NCBI RefSeq assembly: GCF_000155635.1 | Contig: NZ_DS990556.1 | Span: forward strand, 447,921-511,920 | Length of the DNA: 64,000 nt | Origin: Cyanobium sp. PCC 7001 | Lineage (GTDB): Bacteria > Cyanobacteriota > Cyanobacteriia > PCC-6307 > Cyanobiaceae | Direction of reading: 5' to 3' | Shown here: one piece after another, positions 1 through 10,000 of the stretch | How positions within the stretch are numbered: position 1 is the first letter of the stretch | Layout: every line of letters begins with the position of its first letter | Translations under genes and position numbers: made by a program | The notes under the pieces: model-generated | Told to the model about the DNA's origin: nothing | The model's database searches: none | Seen by the model: the letters and a program-made list of their open reading frames with translations, nothing else

Positions 1-223
1 AGTAGCGGCGCAGCTGCACCGGGCTGAGCCCGGCGGCCTCGGAGGCGCCCGAACCGCTCCACACGCCGAGCATGATCAGGGGCAGCACCCCCGAGAGCAC
101 CCACAGGGCGATCTCGGCGCGGTACTCGAGCATGTAGGCGTACTGGGTTTCCAGCAGCACCCGGGCGATCCTGCCCGCCCTGCTGACGGCCCTGGCGACG
201 GTCCTCGTGACGGTGGGGCTCAT
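1..223 (-). CDS. ABC-2 type transporter permease, N-terminal part (cut by window edge)
   Basis: The gene begins with ATG at 223 and runs off the left edge, so only about 74 residues are visible. These hold a basic N-terminus, a stretch like the cytoplasmic lead-in of ABC-2 permeases (TQYAYMLEYRAEIALW) and one hydrophobic segment. Its ATG overlaps the stop of the ATPase gene upstream in an ATGA arrangement, so the two are translationally coupled. Family knowledge: a COG4586-type ATPase is normally followed by permeases of the COG4587 / DUF990 kind, making an exporter of unknown substrate. The permease call rests mostly on this context. Confidence 0.7.
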   Translation of the reverse strand, partial: MSPTVTRTVARAVSRAGRIARVLLETQYAYMLEYRAEIALWVLSGVLPLIMLGVWSGSGASEAAGLSPVQLRRY

Positions 224-1233
224 GGCGTGCCCTGGGCCTGGCGATCCTCTCGGCGGAAGAGGTCGCCGATCAGCTGCTCGATGGGTGGATCACTCACCTC
301 CAGATCGCTGATGGCGAAGGCACTCAGCAGGGACGCCACCCGTTCGGTGAGCTGCTCGCGCCGGATGCGCAGCCGCACGTGGTGGCCCTGGTGCGCATCC
401 ACCAGGCCATAGGCCGCGAAGCTGCCGGCCGGCTGCAGCTCCTCCAGCTCCAGCCGCACCTCCCGGTGGGGGGCCAGGTCCTGGGTGAGGCGGGCCAGCG
501 GACCATCGTGGAAGAGCTGGCCCTCATGGATCAGCAGCACCCGTTCGCACAGGGCCGTGATGTCGCCCATGTAGTGGCTGGTGAGCAGCACCGTGGCGCC
601 GGTGCGGCGGTTGTAGTCGTCCAGGAAGTCGCGCACGCGGGCCTGGGCATTCACATCCAGCCCCAGGGTGGGCTCATCGAGGAAGAGCACGGCAGGTCGG
701 TGGAGCAGGGCGGCCAGCAGTTCGGCCTTCATCCGCTGGCCGAGGGAGAGCTTGCGCACGGGGCGGCGCAGCTCCGGGCCCAGTTCCAGCATCTCGGCCA
801 GCTCGCCGATGCGGCGCTCGGCCGTGGCGCTGTCGATGCCGTACACCGCCGCATTGACCCGGAAGGAGTCGAGGGCGGGCAGATCCCAGATCAGCTGCTG
901 GCGGTTGCCCATCACCAGGGTGATCTGCTGCAGGAACCGTTCGCGCCGCTCGAAGGGAACGCAGTCCGCCACACGCACCGAGCCGCCGCTGGGGTGGATC
1001 AGGCCGGTGAGCATCTTGAGGGTGGTGGTCTTGCCCGCACCGTTGGGGCCGAGGAAGCCCACCATCTCCCCTGGTTCGATCGCGAAGCTCACGCCCTGCA
1101 CGGCGCACACCTCCCGGTAGCGGCGCTGCAGCAGGTGCTGGAAGGTGCCCACCAGCCCGGGGCGCTTCTCGGCCACCCGGTAGCGCTTGCTGAGCTGGCG
1201 CACGTCGATGATCGGCCTGGCGCTGATCGGCAT
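220..1233 (-). CDS. ABC transporter ATP-binding protein (COG4586 type)
   Basis: A 337-residue ATPase that would power the membrane partner encoded directly downstream. Walker A (GPNGAGKTT) lies near residue 62, the signature LSLGQRMKAE near 160, and Walker B (FLDEPTLGLD) near 185. The insert VMGNRQQLIWDLPALDSF between Walker A and the signature, and the extra C-terminal region of about 80 residues, fit the COG4586 subgroup rather than a short import ATPase. ATG at 1233 starts the protein just before the conserved strand IIDVRQLSKRY. The gene is divergent from the permease at 1303, leaving a 69-bp gap for both promoters. The substrate cannot be told from the sequence. Confidence 0.9.
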   Translation of the reverse strand: MPISARPIIDVRQLSKRYRVAEKRPGLVGTFQHLLQRRYREVCAVQGVSFAIEPGEMVGFLGPNGAGKTTTLKMLTGLIHPSGGSVRVADCVPFERRERFLQQITLVMGNRQQLIWDLPALDSFRVNAAVYGIDSATAERRIGELAEMLELGPELRRPVRKLSLGQRMKAELLAALLHRPAVLFLDEPTLGLDVNAQARVRDFLDDYNRRTGATVLLTSHYMGDITALCERVLLIHEGQLFHDGPLARLTQDLAPHREVRLELEELQPAGSFAAYGLVDAHQGHHVRLRIRREQLTERVASLLSAFAISDLEVSDPPIEQLIGDLFRREDRQAQGTP

Positions 1234-1302
1234 CGGGTTGCGGCCCACTCCCGGCGCCGGCTCTTCTGGCGGCATTCTGGGGGGGCGCCCCAGCCGGTTG
1301 TC

Positions 1303-2919
1303 ATGGCCCCGATCAAGCCGCGCTGGTGGGTGAGGGGCGACTGGGACGGGCTGCTGGGCCTCGCCCTCGACAACCTGATCCAGATCCTGCTGATCCTGGC
1401 GCTGTGCCGTGGCTTGCTCGGGTACCCGGATGGACTGGTGTTCGGCACGATCCTGCCGGCCACGGGCCTCAGCCTGGTGGTGGGCAACCTGGCCTATGCC
1501 CGCCAGGCGCACCGCCTCGACCGGCTGGAGGGCCGGGGAGTGCGCACCGCGCTGCCCTACGGCATCAACACGGTGAGCCTGTTCGCTTACATGTTCCTGG
1601 TGATGCTGCCCGTGAAACTCTCCGGCCTCGCGGCCGGCCTGTCCGAGGCCCAGGCGGTGACCCTCTCCTGGCAGGCGGGGCTGATGGCCTGCCTGGGCTC
1701 GGGCCTGATCGAGACGGGCGGCTCCTTCGTGGCCCAGGTGCTGCGCCGCTGGCTGCCCCGCGCCGCCCTGCTCTCCACCCTGGCGGGCATTGCCCTGGGC
1801 TACATCGCCCTGGGCTTTCTGCTGCGCACCTATGCCCAGCCCCTGGTGGGCCTGGCCGTGCTGGCGGTGATCCTGGTGGTGTACTTCGGCCGGCTGCGGC
1901 TGCCCCTGCCCGGCGGTCTGGTGGCGGTGCTGCTGGGCATGGCACTGGCCTGGAGCAGCGGGCTGCTGCGGATCGAGCCGGCCGCCTGGAGCCTGGCCAC
2001 CGCCCAGCTGGGTCTGCACCTGCCGGTGCTTCAGCTGCAGGCCCTGTGGGAGGCCCGCGGTGAGCTGCTGCCCTGGCTGGGGGTGATCGTGCCCATGGGG
2101 TTGTTCAACGTGATCGGCTCCCTGCAGAACCTGGAGAGCGCCGAGGCGGCAGGCGATCGCTATCCGGTGCGGGAATCGCTGCTGATCAATGGGGTGGGCA
2201 CCATGGCGGCGGCCCTGTTCGGCTCCTGCTTCCCCACCACCATCTACATCGGCCATCCCGGCTGGAAGGCGATGGGAGCGCGCATCGGCTACTCCTGGGT
2301 GAACGGCCTGCTGATGGGCGCCGCCTGCCTGCTGGGAGCGTTCGGGGTGATCGGCCAGCTGGTGCCGATCGAGGCCGGCATGGCGATCGTGCTCTATCTG
2401 GGCGTTGTGATGGCGGCGCAGGCCTTCGAGGCCACACCGCGCCGCCATGCGCCGGCGGTGGTGCTCGGGCTTCTGCCTGGGCTGGCGGGCTGGGGGGCGC
2501 TGATGCTCAAGGCCGGGTTGCGGGCCGGCGGCGCCGGCACGGCGGCCGCACCCTTCGGCCCGGCCCTGCTGGAGCCCCTGCAGCGGGCCGATGTGTGGGC
2601 CAGTGGCGCCTTCGCCCTGGAGCAGGGCCTGATCATCACGGCGATGCTGCTCTCGGCCCTGCTGGTGTACGTGATCGAGCAGCGCTTTCTGGCCGCCGCC
2701 CTCTGTGCCGGCGTGGCGGCACTGGCGTCCTGGTTCGGAGTGATCCACGCCTGGCGCTTCGACCAGGCTGACACGGTGTTGCAGTTGGGCTGGGGCGTGG
2801 GCAGGTCCTGGGCGGCGGGCTATGGGGCCATGGCCCTGATCCTGCTGGCCAGCGCCGTCTGGCAGCGGCGCCAGGGCCTGGCCAACCGCCCCACCAGCGC
2901 AATTCCCGGCGGAGACTGA
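1303..2919 (+). CDS. NCS2-family (xanthine/uracil-type) permease
   Basis: A 538-residue integral membrane protein with roughly a dozen hydrophobic segments. TALPYGINTVSLFAYMF near residue 85 and the GLFNVIGSLQNLESAEAAGDRY region near 270 fit the substrate-binding segments of the NCS2 / Xan_ur_permease and AzgA-like transporters, which move purines or pyrimidines with a proton or sodium. ATG at 1303 is the first start that gives a sensible N-terminus. The stop lies 2 bp before the start of the carbon-nitrogen hydrolase, so the two are almost certainly co-transcribed; this suggests uptake of a nitrogenous base or related compound that is then hydrolysed. Substrate unproven. Confidence 0.85.
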   Translation: MAPIKPRWWVRGDWDGLLGLALDNLIQILLILALCRGLLGYPDGLVFGTILPATGLSLVVGNLAYARQAHRLDRLEGRGVRTALPYGINTVSLFAYMFLVMLPVKLSGLAAGLSEAQAVTLSWQAGLMACLGSGLIETGGSFVAQVLRRWLPRAALLSTLAGIALGYIALGFLLRTYAQPLVGLAVLAVILVVYFGRLRLPLPGGLVAVLLGMALAWSSGLLRIEPAAWSLATAQLGLHLPVLQLQALWEARGELLPWLGVIVPMGLFNVIGSLQNLESAEAAGDRYPVRESLLINGVGTMAAALFGSCFPTTIYIGHPGWKAMGARIGYSWVNGLLMGAACLLGAFGVIGQLVPIEAGMAIVLYLGVVMAAQAFEATPRRHAPAVVLGLLPGLAGWGALMLKAGLRAGGAGTAAAPFGPALLEPLQRADVWASGAFALEQGLIITAMLLSALLVYVIEQRFLAAALCAGVAALASWFGVIHAWRFDQADTVLQLGWGVGRSWAAGYGAMALILLASAVWQRRQGLANRPTSAIPGGD

Positions 2920-2921
2920 CC

Positions 2922-3929
2922 ATGACTGACCCCCCCTCGATGCCCGAGCGCTACCGCCTGCAGACCTATGTCCTCCCCCAGCCCCCTGAGCCGGGGGAGG
3001 GGCTGCGGCTGGCGCTCTGGCAGGGCACCGGCACCGCGGCCACGCCCGAGGCGCTGGAGGAGAACCTGCAGCGGCTGGAGCAGGTGGCGGCGCTGGCTGC
3101 CGCCCAGCAGGTGCAGCTGCTGGCCTTTCCGGAGCTGTACCTGAGCGGCTACATCGTCACGCCTGCGCTGGCCAGGGCCCTGGCAGAGCCGCTGGATGGT
3201 CCCAGCCTTGGCCGCGTGGCCGCCGCCGCCCGCCGCCATGGCCTGGCGATCGCCTGTCCCTATCCGGAACGGGCGGAGGTGGGGGGTGAGGAGCGCTTCT
3301 ACGACGCCATCGCCCTGTTCGACCGGGATGGAGCGCTGCTGCGCAACTACCGCAAGACCCACCTGTGGGGTCCGGACGAGAAGCGCTGCTGGAGCCCCGG
3401 CTACCTGCTGGACGAGGAGGGGTCCGCCTTCACGGTGCAACCGGTGAACGGCGTTCCCGTGGGACTGCTCAACTGCTACGAGGCCGAGTTCCCGGAACTA
3501 AGCCGCCGCCTGGCTCTGGAGGGGGCGCGCCTGATCCTGATCCCCACAGCCGCCGATGCCTGGGCCATGCTCAGCACCGGAGAGCACACCGACCGTCCCT
3601 ATCCCGACGTGTCGCGTTCGCTCATCCCGGCGAATGCCATCCAGAACGATTGCTTCGTGGCCTATGCCAACCGTTGCGGCGAGGAGACCGTGAACGGCCG
3701 GGTGATGGCGGCCTATCTGGGCAACAGCGTCGTGGCCGGTCCGCACGGTGACCTGCTGGTGGCGGCCCGGCCCGAGCCCACCCTGCTGGTGGCCGACTGC
3801 GTGCCGGGCGATTACCCACCCCTGCACCCAGCCGCCACCCGCTACCTCGACGACCGCCGGCCGGAGCTCTACGAGCCCAGGCCCGCCACCAGCGCCGCCA
3901 CCACCGCCGCCACGATCAGTCCGAGATAG
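2922..3929 (+). CDS. carbon-nitrogen hydrolase (nitrilase superfamily amidase)
   Basis: A 335-residue member of the nitrilase superfamily, cytoplasmic, cleaving a carbon-nitrogen bond and releasing ammonia or an amine. The catalytic triad is visible: Glu71 in AFPELYLSGY, Lys145 in NYRKTHLWG and Cys185 in LLNCYEAEFPE. The acid GCE variant typical of N-carbamoyl-putrescine amidase is replaced by NCYE, closer to R-amidases and aliphatic amidase-like branches. It starts 2 bp after the permease gene. Its last 61 bp overlap, tail to tail, the DUF819 gene on the other strand; the overlapping C-terminal tail (TSAATTAATISPR) is low-complexity and probably dispensable. Confidence 0.88.
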   Translation: MTDPPSMPERYRLQTYVLPQPPEPGEGLRLALWQGTGTAATPEALEENLQRLEQVAALAAAQQVQLLAFPELYLSGYIVTPALARALAEPLDGPSLGRVAAAARRHGLAIACPYPERAEVGGEERFYDAIALFDRDGALLRNYRKTHLWGPDEKRCWSPGYLLDEEGSAFTVQPVNGVPVGLLNCYEAEFPELSRRLALEGARLILIPTAADAWAMLSTGEHTDRPYPDVSRSLIPANAIQNDCFVAYANRCGEETVNGRVMAAYLGNSVVAGPHGDLLVAARPEPTLLVADCVPGDYPPLHPAATRYLDDRRPELYEPRPATSAATTAATISPR

Positions 3930-4993
3930 GTGCCCACCAGATAGCCGAGCAGCCCGATGGCCACCCCCGGCAGGGCCAGATCGGGGCGGCGCACGGCACC
4001 GGCCAGGGCCAGGGCCGTGCTGGGGCCCCCCACCGCCGCCTGGCAGCCCACCAGACTCTCGGCCCGCCCCCATCGCCAGATCCGGCCGAGCAGCAGAACG
4101 CAGACGGCCTGCGTCGCCACCACCAGGGCGGCTAGCAGCAGCACCCAGCGCCCCTCCCCCAGCAGTCCCTGCACCGGCGAGTTGAGCCCGATCACCGTGA
4201 AGAAGGGCTGGATCAGCAGCAGGCCGAGGGGGTAGCTGAGACGGGCCCGTGCCACCGCAGGGATCTGGGCCGCGAGCAGGGCGGTGGTGGTGAGCACCAG
4301 GATTCCGGGCAGGCCGCTCCACCAGCGCTGCAGCACCCCGGTGGCGGCCTGGCTCAGCACCACGATCACCACGCCCCACAGCAGAGCCACGGCGCCCGCC
4401 CGGCTGAGCAGGGCCTGCTCCGGATGGGTCAACGGGTCGTCCACAGGACTGGCTGCCCGTTCGGCCTGACCGACGTCGGTGCGCCGTCCCAGCGCCAGGG
4501 AGATCAGAAACCAGAGGCTGAACACCACGTGGTCGGCGGCGGTGGCCACCAGGAGCAGGCTGTCCGGCGGCCGCAGGGTGCGTGCCACCGACACGAAGTT
4601 GAGGCTGCCGCCGCTGAAGGTTGCCGTGAACAGGCCGCTCAGGGCCGGCAGGTCGTTGCCAAGCGCTCTCCACAGCAGCAGTGCCCCCAGGGAGGTGCCC
4701 ACCACGGCGGCCACCACCGAAGCCGCGAACGGCGGCAGCAGCCGCTGGGCGCCGGGCCACACCCGGCGCAGATCCACCGCCAGCAGCAGCAGCGCGATCG
4801 CCAGCGAGGTGAGCGGACCGTTCACCAGCGCCTCGGCGGCCGGCTCCGGCCGCCAGCCCAGCAAGTTGGTGGCCACCAGACCCAGGAACAGCACCAGCAG
4901 GGTCACCCCCAGCTGGCGACCGATGGCGGTGGCGCTGGCCAGCCACCAGCCAGCGGCCGTGAGCCCGGCGATGGCCAGCAGCGACTGCAGCAT
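3869..4993 (-). CDS. DUF819 family membrane protein
   Basis: A 374-residue polytopic membrane protein with about ten hydrophobic segments. It carries two halves of similar design, one with TATFSGGSLNFVSVART and one with CQAAVGGPSTALALA, which match the duplicated transport-like motifs of DUF819 (YjcL-like) proteins. Transport of an anion or organic acid has been suggested for the family but no function is established. The start at 4993 lies 15 bp after the stop of the glutamine-synthetase-like gene, so the two form a minus-strand pair. It converges with the amidase gene. Confidence 0.82.
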   Translation of the reverse strand: MLQSLLAIAGLTAAGWWLASATAIGRQLGVTLLVLFLGLVATNLLGWRPEPAAEALVNGPLTSLAIALLLLAVDLRRVWPGAQRLLPPFAASVVAAVVGTSLGALLLWRALGNDLPALSGLFTATFSGGSLNFVSVARTLRPPDSLLLVATAADHVVFSLWFLISLALGRRTDVGQAERAASPVDDPLTHPEQALLSRAGAVALLWGVVIVVLSQAATGVLQRWWSGLPGILVLTTTALLAAQIPAVARARLSYPLGLLLIQPFFTVIGLNSPVQGLLGEGRWVLLLAALVVATQAVCVLLLGRIWRWGRAESLVGCQAAVGGPSTALALAGAVRRPDLALPGVAIGLLGYLVGTYLGLIVAAVVAALVAGLGS

Positions 4994-5008
4994 GGGGATC
5001 CGGCCGGC

Positions 5009-6409
5009 CTAGAGCCCCCCCACGATGGGCCACCAGCGGCTGGCCGCCAGCAGGGCTTCATCGCCCAGTCCCTCGGCCCGGCGAATCTCCGCCTGCTGGG
5101 AATCGATCAGGGAGGCATGCAGCGGATCTCCCAGGGCCCGGCGCAGCAGGGTGCTTGCGGCGAAGGCCTGGCTGGCCTCCGCGAGGGTGGCTGGCAGCCG
5201 CGGAGGGGCGGCTTCGCCCGAGCGGGCCGGATCCCCTACCACCGGCTCGGGCAGCGCTGGCCACGCCGTGCTCTCCTGCACGTCGGCGGGCGCTTCAGCC
5301 AGCACGGCCATCACCGCGCCGAGCAGCAGGTAGGGGTTGGCGCTCAGATCTGCCACCTTCAGCTCCAGGTGGGCGGAGGCACCGTCGGCCTCGGCGGGGA
5401 TCAGCCGCAACGCCGCCTCGCGGTTCTCGATCCCCCAGGCCTGGAACGGCGCCGACCAGGTCCCCGGCGCCAGCCGCCGGTACGACACGGCGCTGTTGCA
5501 GGCCAAGGGCAGCAGGGCGGGCAGGTGCCGGAGCAGCACGGCCAGCAGGGCGGTGCCCTCCCGCCCAAGTCCCCCGGGGCCCTCGCCCCCCTCCAGCAGC
5601 GGCTGGCCGTGGCGGCGCACGCTCAGATGCAGATGGCCGCCGTTCCCCACCTGCTCCGCGAAGGGTTTGGGGCTGAAGCTGCAGCGCCAGCCGAAGCGGC
5701 GGCTCACCCGCTGAATCAGAAGCCTGGCCAGCACCAGCCTGTCGGCAGCCTGCAGCGGCGATCCCGGTGCCAGCGAGAGTTCGAACTGCCCCTGGCCATA
5801 TTCCGGGTGCAGCTGCTCCCAGGCCAGTCCCGCCGCATCCAGGGCCTCGGTGAGCGCCGTGGCGTAGTCGAGAGCCTCCATCAGCCGGTCGGCGCCGTAG
5901 GGGCCGCCCGCCACGGCGGGCTGCAGTCCGTCATGGCCGCCGAGCACCATCCACTCCAGCTCGAATCCGGCCTGCAGGCTCACCCCATCGGCGGCCAGAC
6001 GGCTCTCCAGGCGCTGGCAGAAGCATCGCTGGTCCGCCTCGTAGGAGCGGCCGTCGCGGTAGCGGCGCATGCCTGCGGCCCAGGCCCAGCCGCTGGCAGG
6101 CTCCAGCGGCGACACACTCGCCGGGTCCGCCACCAGCCGAAGGTCACCGTCGGGGCGGGCCAGCCGGTGCTCCGGATCGATGGCGCCGTCGCTGCGGAAG
6201 GCATCGGAGACCGGCGAGAAGCCCACGCCCCGGCGGGTCACGGCGGTCAGGGCCGTGGCCGGCACCACCTTCACCAGGGTGGCGCCGGCATGGTTGACCC
6301 AGGTCACGGCCAGGCGCGTGAGGCCGCGGCCGGAGAGCTGCTCCGCCAGCGCCGCCAGCTGGGCAGCCGTCGGGTCATCGTTGGCAACCATGGCGGCGGT
6401 GGCAGGCAC
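5009..6409 (-). CDS. glutamine synthetase-like ligase (gamma-glutamyl-amine ligase type)
   Basis: A 466-residue protein with the full glutamine synthetase catalytic fold. The metal and substrate motifs are visible: GFELEW near residue 144, GQGQFELSLAPGSP near 205, GNGGHLHLSV near 255, NSAVSYRRLAPGTW near 305 and ENREAALRLIPA near 327. The N-terminal domain is short and diverged, as in PuuA/GlnT-type enzymes that ligate glutamate to an amine rather than to ammonia. A true GlnA is therefore less likely, though not excluded. ATG at 6409 is used here; a second ATG at 6391 is possible. It is divergent from the isochorismatase-like gene. Confidence 0.85.
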   Translation of the reverse strand: MPATAAMVANDDPTAAQLAALAEQLSGRGLTRLAVTWVNHAGATLVKVVPATALTAVTRRGVGFSPVSDAFRSDGAIDPEHRLARPDGDLRLVADPASVSPLEPASGWAWAAGMRRYRDGRSYEADQRCFCQRLESRLAADGVSLQAGFELEWMVLGGHDGLQPAVAGGPYGADRLMEALDYATALTEALDAAGLAWEQLHPEYGQGQFELSLAPGSPLQAADRLVLARLLIQRVSRRFGWRCSFSPKPFAEQVGNGGHLHLSVRRHGQPLLEGGEGPGGLGREGTALLAVLLRHLPALLPLACNSAVSYRRLAPGTWSAPFQAWGIENREAALRLIPAEADGASAHLELKVADLSANPYLLLGAVMAVLAEAPADVQESTAWPALPEPVVGDPARSGEAAPPRLPATLAEASQAFAASTLLRRALGDPLHASLIDSQQAEIRRAEGLGDEALLAASRWWPIVGGL

Positions 6410-6444
6410 GCTTCAGCATGGCGTCAGCCGGATGGGCTGTCCCC

Positions 6445-7041
6445 ATGCCACCGAACACCGCCCTGCTGCTGGTGGATCTGCAGGAGGGCACCTGTGGCAG
6501 GGCCCAGCCCCGCACCAGGCCGGGATTCGACGCCCTGTTCACGCGCCAGACCCTGCCGGCAGCACAGCGCGCCCTCGCCCTGGCCCGCGAGCACGGCCTC
6601 GAGGTGATCCACACGGTGATGGCCAACCTCACCGCCGATGGCCGCGACCGCAGTGCCGACTACAAGCGCTGCGGCATGGGGTTTCCCCCCGGGTCCCTGG
6701 CCAGCCGCGTGATCCCTCCGCTGGCGCCGGTGGGGGATGAACTGGTGCTCCCCAAGAGTTCCTCCTCGCCCTTCAGCTCCACCACCCTCGACTACGTGCT
6801 GCGCAACATCGGGATCGACACGCTGGTGGTGATCGGGCTGCTCACGGACCAGTGCATCGATCACACCGTCAAGGACGGTGCTGACCGTGGCTATCGGATG
6901 GTGTGTCTCACGGATGCCTGCATGGCGGAGAGCCTGGAACAGCACCATCAGGCGCTGCAGTGCTTTCGAGGGTATGGCGCCCAGCTCACGGTGGCGGCCC
7001 TGGCGGGACTGCTCAGAGTGCCAAGGCCCGAGCGGGGTTGA
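6445..7041 (+). CDS. isochorismatase-like cysteine hydrolase
   Basis: A 198-residue member of the isochorismatase-like hydrolases, which include nicotinamidase, biuret hydrolase and N-carbamoylsarcosine amidase. The catalytic triad is present: Asp11 in LLLVDLQ, Lys104 in [10 protein letters not shown] and Cys137 in LTDQCIDHT. The cysteine branch favours amide or carbamoyl hydrolysis over isochorismate cleavage. I chose ATG at 6445 because it begins directly before the first strand; an in-frame ATG at 6418 would leave only 8 bp to the divergent gene. It fits the nitrogen-scavenging theme of the block. The 3' end overlaps the convergent repeat-protein gene by 29 bp. Confidence 0.87.
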   Translation: MPPNTALLLVDLQEGTCGRAQPRTRPGFDALFTRQTLPAAQRALALAREHGLEVIHTVMANLTADGRDRSADYKRCGMGFPPGSLASRVIPPLAPVGDELVLPKSSSSPFSSTTLDYVLRNIGIDTLVVIGLLTDQCIDHTVKDGADRGYRMVCLTDACMAESLEQHHQALQCFRGYGAQLTVAALAGLLRVPRPERG

Positions 7042-10000
7042 GCGGATCAGCGGCGATCAGGCTGGGATCGAGGGGATTGGAGTTGCTGCTGTCGGGAGGC
7101 GGCAGCAGGGTTTCCGGCGGCGGCGGCGTGAAGACGATGGGCTCGTTCTCCATGGCGGCTGGGCCGGGAGACTCCGCAGCGATGGTGGCGGGCTCGGGGG
7201 ACTGGTTGGCCTGGGAGGCGTTGCTGAGCGGCTCACCGGTGATCGGATCACTGCTGCCACCGCCGGCGGGACTGGCGGTGCTCAAGCCCTCGCCTGTGGA
7301 GAGAGCCAGGGGGCTGCTTTCGAGGGTGGTGGGTGCAGCATTGGCGCCGAGCGTTTCCCCGGTGATCGGATCGAGGTTGCCGGAGGCAGTGGTGGCTAGT
7401 GGGCTGGTGCTCAGCCACACATCGGCGATCAGGCCGGTGCTGCCCTCGCTGCCGGTGAAGCTGCCCGCCTCCCGGATCAGGTTGCCCTGATCGAGGCGCG
7501 GATCCACGCTGTAGCTCAGGCCGATGCGGCTGATGCCCTCTGTGGCCAGGCCGGTGAGTTCATCGCTCTGGCTCACCCCGTCGCTGTTGCGATCGCGCCA
7601 GGTGCGCAGGCTGCTGAACACGGCATCGTTGGCATCGATGGCGCCATCGCCGTTGCCGCCCTGCGCGATGGCATCGAAGCTGGCCAGGGCCTCGAAGCCA
7701 TGGGCGGCGGTGCCGCCGCCGGGCAGGGGAGTGCTGTTGCCGAACAACTCAGCACCCGAGCTGATCAGGCCGTCGCCATCGCGGTCGAGCGCCAGGAAGG
7801 CCTCGCCGGCACCGATCCAGCCGCTGGCTTCCGGGGTTCCATCGGCATTGAGATCGAAGACCAGGGAGCCGGCTGGATCTAGGGCGGTGGTGGTGATACC
7901 TCCGCCATCGAGATCGAGCACCAGGGGGGAGGTCAGCTGGTTCACGCTCACGTCGGCGGCCACAATCAGCTGGGCCAGGCCGCTGCTGCTGTTGAACACC
8001 GTGTAGGAGCTGCTGCCAGCTCCAGTGAGACCCACTGGTCCGTTGATGGTGCCGGCGGAGGACCAGGTGCCATCCATGAGGTTGAGGGCATCGCCGGCAT
8101 TGCCCGTGACGATGATCTGATGCCGCTGCTCAGTGGCCGGGAGGCTGTACGTCTCACTGGAGAAGCCGAGGCCGGCGGCCATGGTGCTATTGAGCGTGTT
8201 GAAGCCGGCCAGATCCTGGATGGCGGCAACGGAAAGGATGAGCGTGTTGTCACCGCTCCCGGTGAGGTCGATGCGCTCGATCGATTCGAGCCGTGAGGTC
8301 GAAAACGGGGTGGAGGCGCCCTGGTTGGCGATGGCGGCGAGATCCAGCGTTAGGCCGGAGACAGCGAGGCTGATGCTGTCGAAGCCTGTGCCGCCATCGA
8401 TACGGCCCAGCTGTTCGGTGTTGCCGCCAGTGCCGAAGGGCGACTGCAGCGCCGTGATCATCGAACTGGTGACGGTGAAGGTGTCATCACCGGCGCCACC
8501 GAGCAGAACATCGGCGCCATCACCTGTAAGGGTGTCATCATCGGCTCCACCCGCGAGGGTTTCAGCCGCGGCAGTGCCGGGAAGGGTGTCAACGCCGCTG
8601 CCCCCGAGCTGATCGACGGCCGTTTGATAGAAGGCGCCGGAGGTGGAGCCGAAGATCACATAGGAGCGCCCGGAAGCGCTGCCATTTCCGGTGGCGCTGT
8701 AGGCACCCACGAGGAGATCTGCCAGTCCATCCCCATTGACATCTCCCGCCGAGGAGACACTGAATCCACTTTGGTCGTATGCCGTCTCACCATCGATCGC
8801 GAAGCCTCCGATTCCTTCCGCCACTTGGGCGAGGCTGACAGGAGCGGTGCTGGAGGTGCCAAACACCACGTAGGTACGGCCTGTGACAGTCGCGCCATCG
8901 GGCTTGGCATTGTTGGCGCCGATAATGAGGTCGGCTAGGCCATCGCCGTTGACATCACCCGCCGCGCTGACGCTGCGGCCACTGGTGTCGTAGGCGGACT
9001 CACCCGTGATGACGAAACCACCAGTTCCCCCAGCAATCGTGGAGAGTTCAACGAAGGAGGTGTTGTCAGACTTTCCAAACACCACATAGGAGCGCCCGGA
9101 ATTGTTGCCATTGGCATCGTTGCCATAGGAGCCCACTAGGAGATCGGCAAGCCCGTCCCCATTCACGTCGCCGGCTCCGGCGACACTCCAGCCGCTGGCA
9201 TCACTGGAGAAATCAGCTGACTGCTCGCCAAGAATGACAAATCCACCGATTCCAGCCGCAATGTCTGCGAGTTCGACAGGGTTGGTATTGACCGACTTTC
9301 CATAGACCACGTAGGAGCGTCCATTGGAGTAGGGCCCTGCGAAGGGTGCACCGATCAAAAGATCAGCCAGGCCGTCCCCGTTCACATCCCCTGCAGAACT
9401 GACGCTGTAGCCGCTGTTGTTGAAGGACGCCTCGCCGTTGATCACAAAGCCACCGTTGCCGGCGGTGATCTGCGCGAGTTGAACCGGCGAATAGAGGAGT
9501 AGGTCCTGTTGCGCCGGTCCCGATGCATTTCCGGCGGCATCGGTCGCCACAGCCACAACCGTGTTGACTGAGCCCAGCTCCAGCGAACCGTTGACGGGAA
9601 GCGCGGTGGTGGTGTCGATGCTCCAGGTGCCGCCGCTGGCGGTGGTGGTGTAGGTGGCCCCCCCGATGACGAGGGAGATCCGGGCGCCGTCCTCAGCCGT
9701 GCCGCTGATGACGGGGGTGCTGTCGTTGGTGAGTGGCGCGGAGGTGATGGCCACCGACGGAGGGGTGGTGTCGATGGTCAGATCGAGCAGAACGGGGGCC
9801 GAGATGTTGCCCGCCGCGTCGGTGGCGGTGACGGAGATCGCGTTGCTGCCATTGGCATCAAGGGCGAGTGCACCGCTGACGGGAAGCGCGGTGGTGGTGT
9901 CGATGCTCCAGGTGCCGCCGCTGGCGGTGGTGGTGTAGGTGGCCCCCCCGATGACGAGGGAGATCCGGGCGCCGTCCTCAGCCGTGCCGCTGATGACGGG

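Noticed and set aside
1234-2748. Long open frame on the minus strand upstream of the ABC ATPase start, rich in Gln, His, Arg
   Set aside because: It lies opposite the NCS2 permease and has the low-complexity composition of an antisense frame in high-G+C DNA. The ATPase itself starts at 1233.
4424-6607. 727-residue plus-strand frame
   Set aside because: It runs antisense to the DUF819 and glutamine-synthetase-like genes; composition is Gln/Arg/Gly-rich with no motif.
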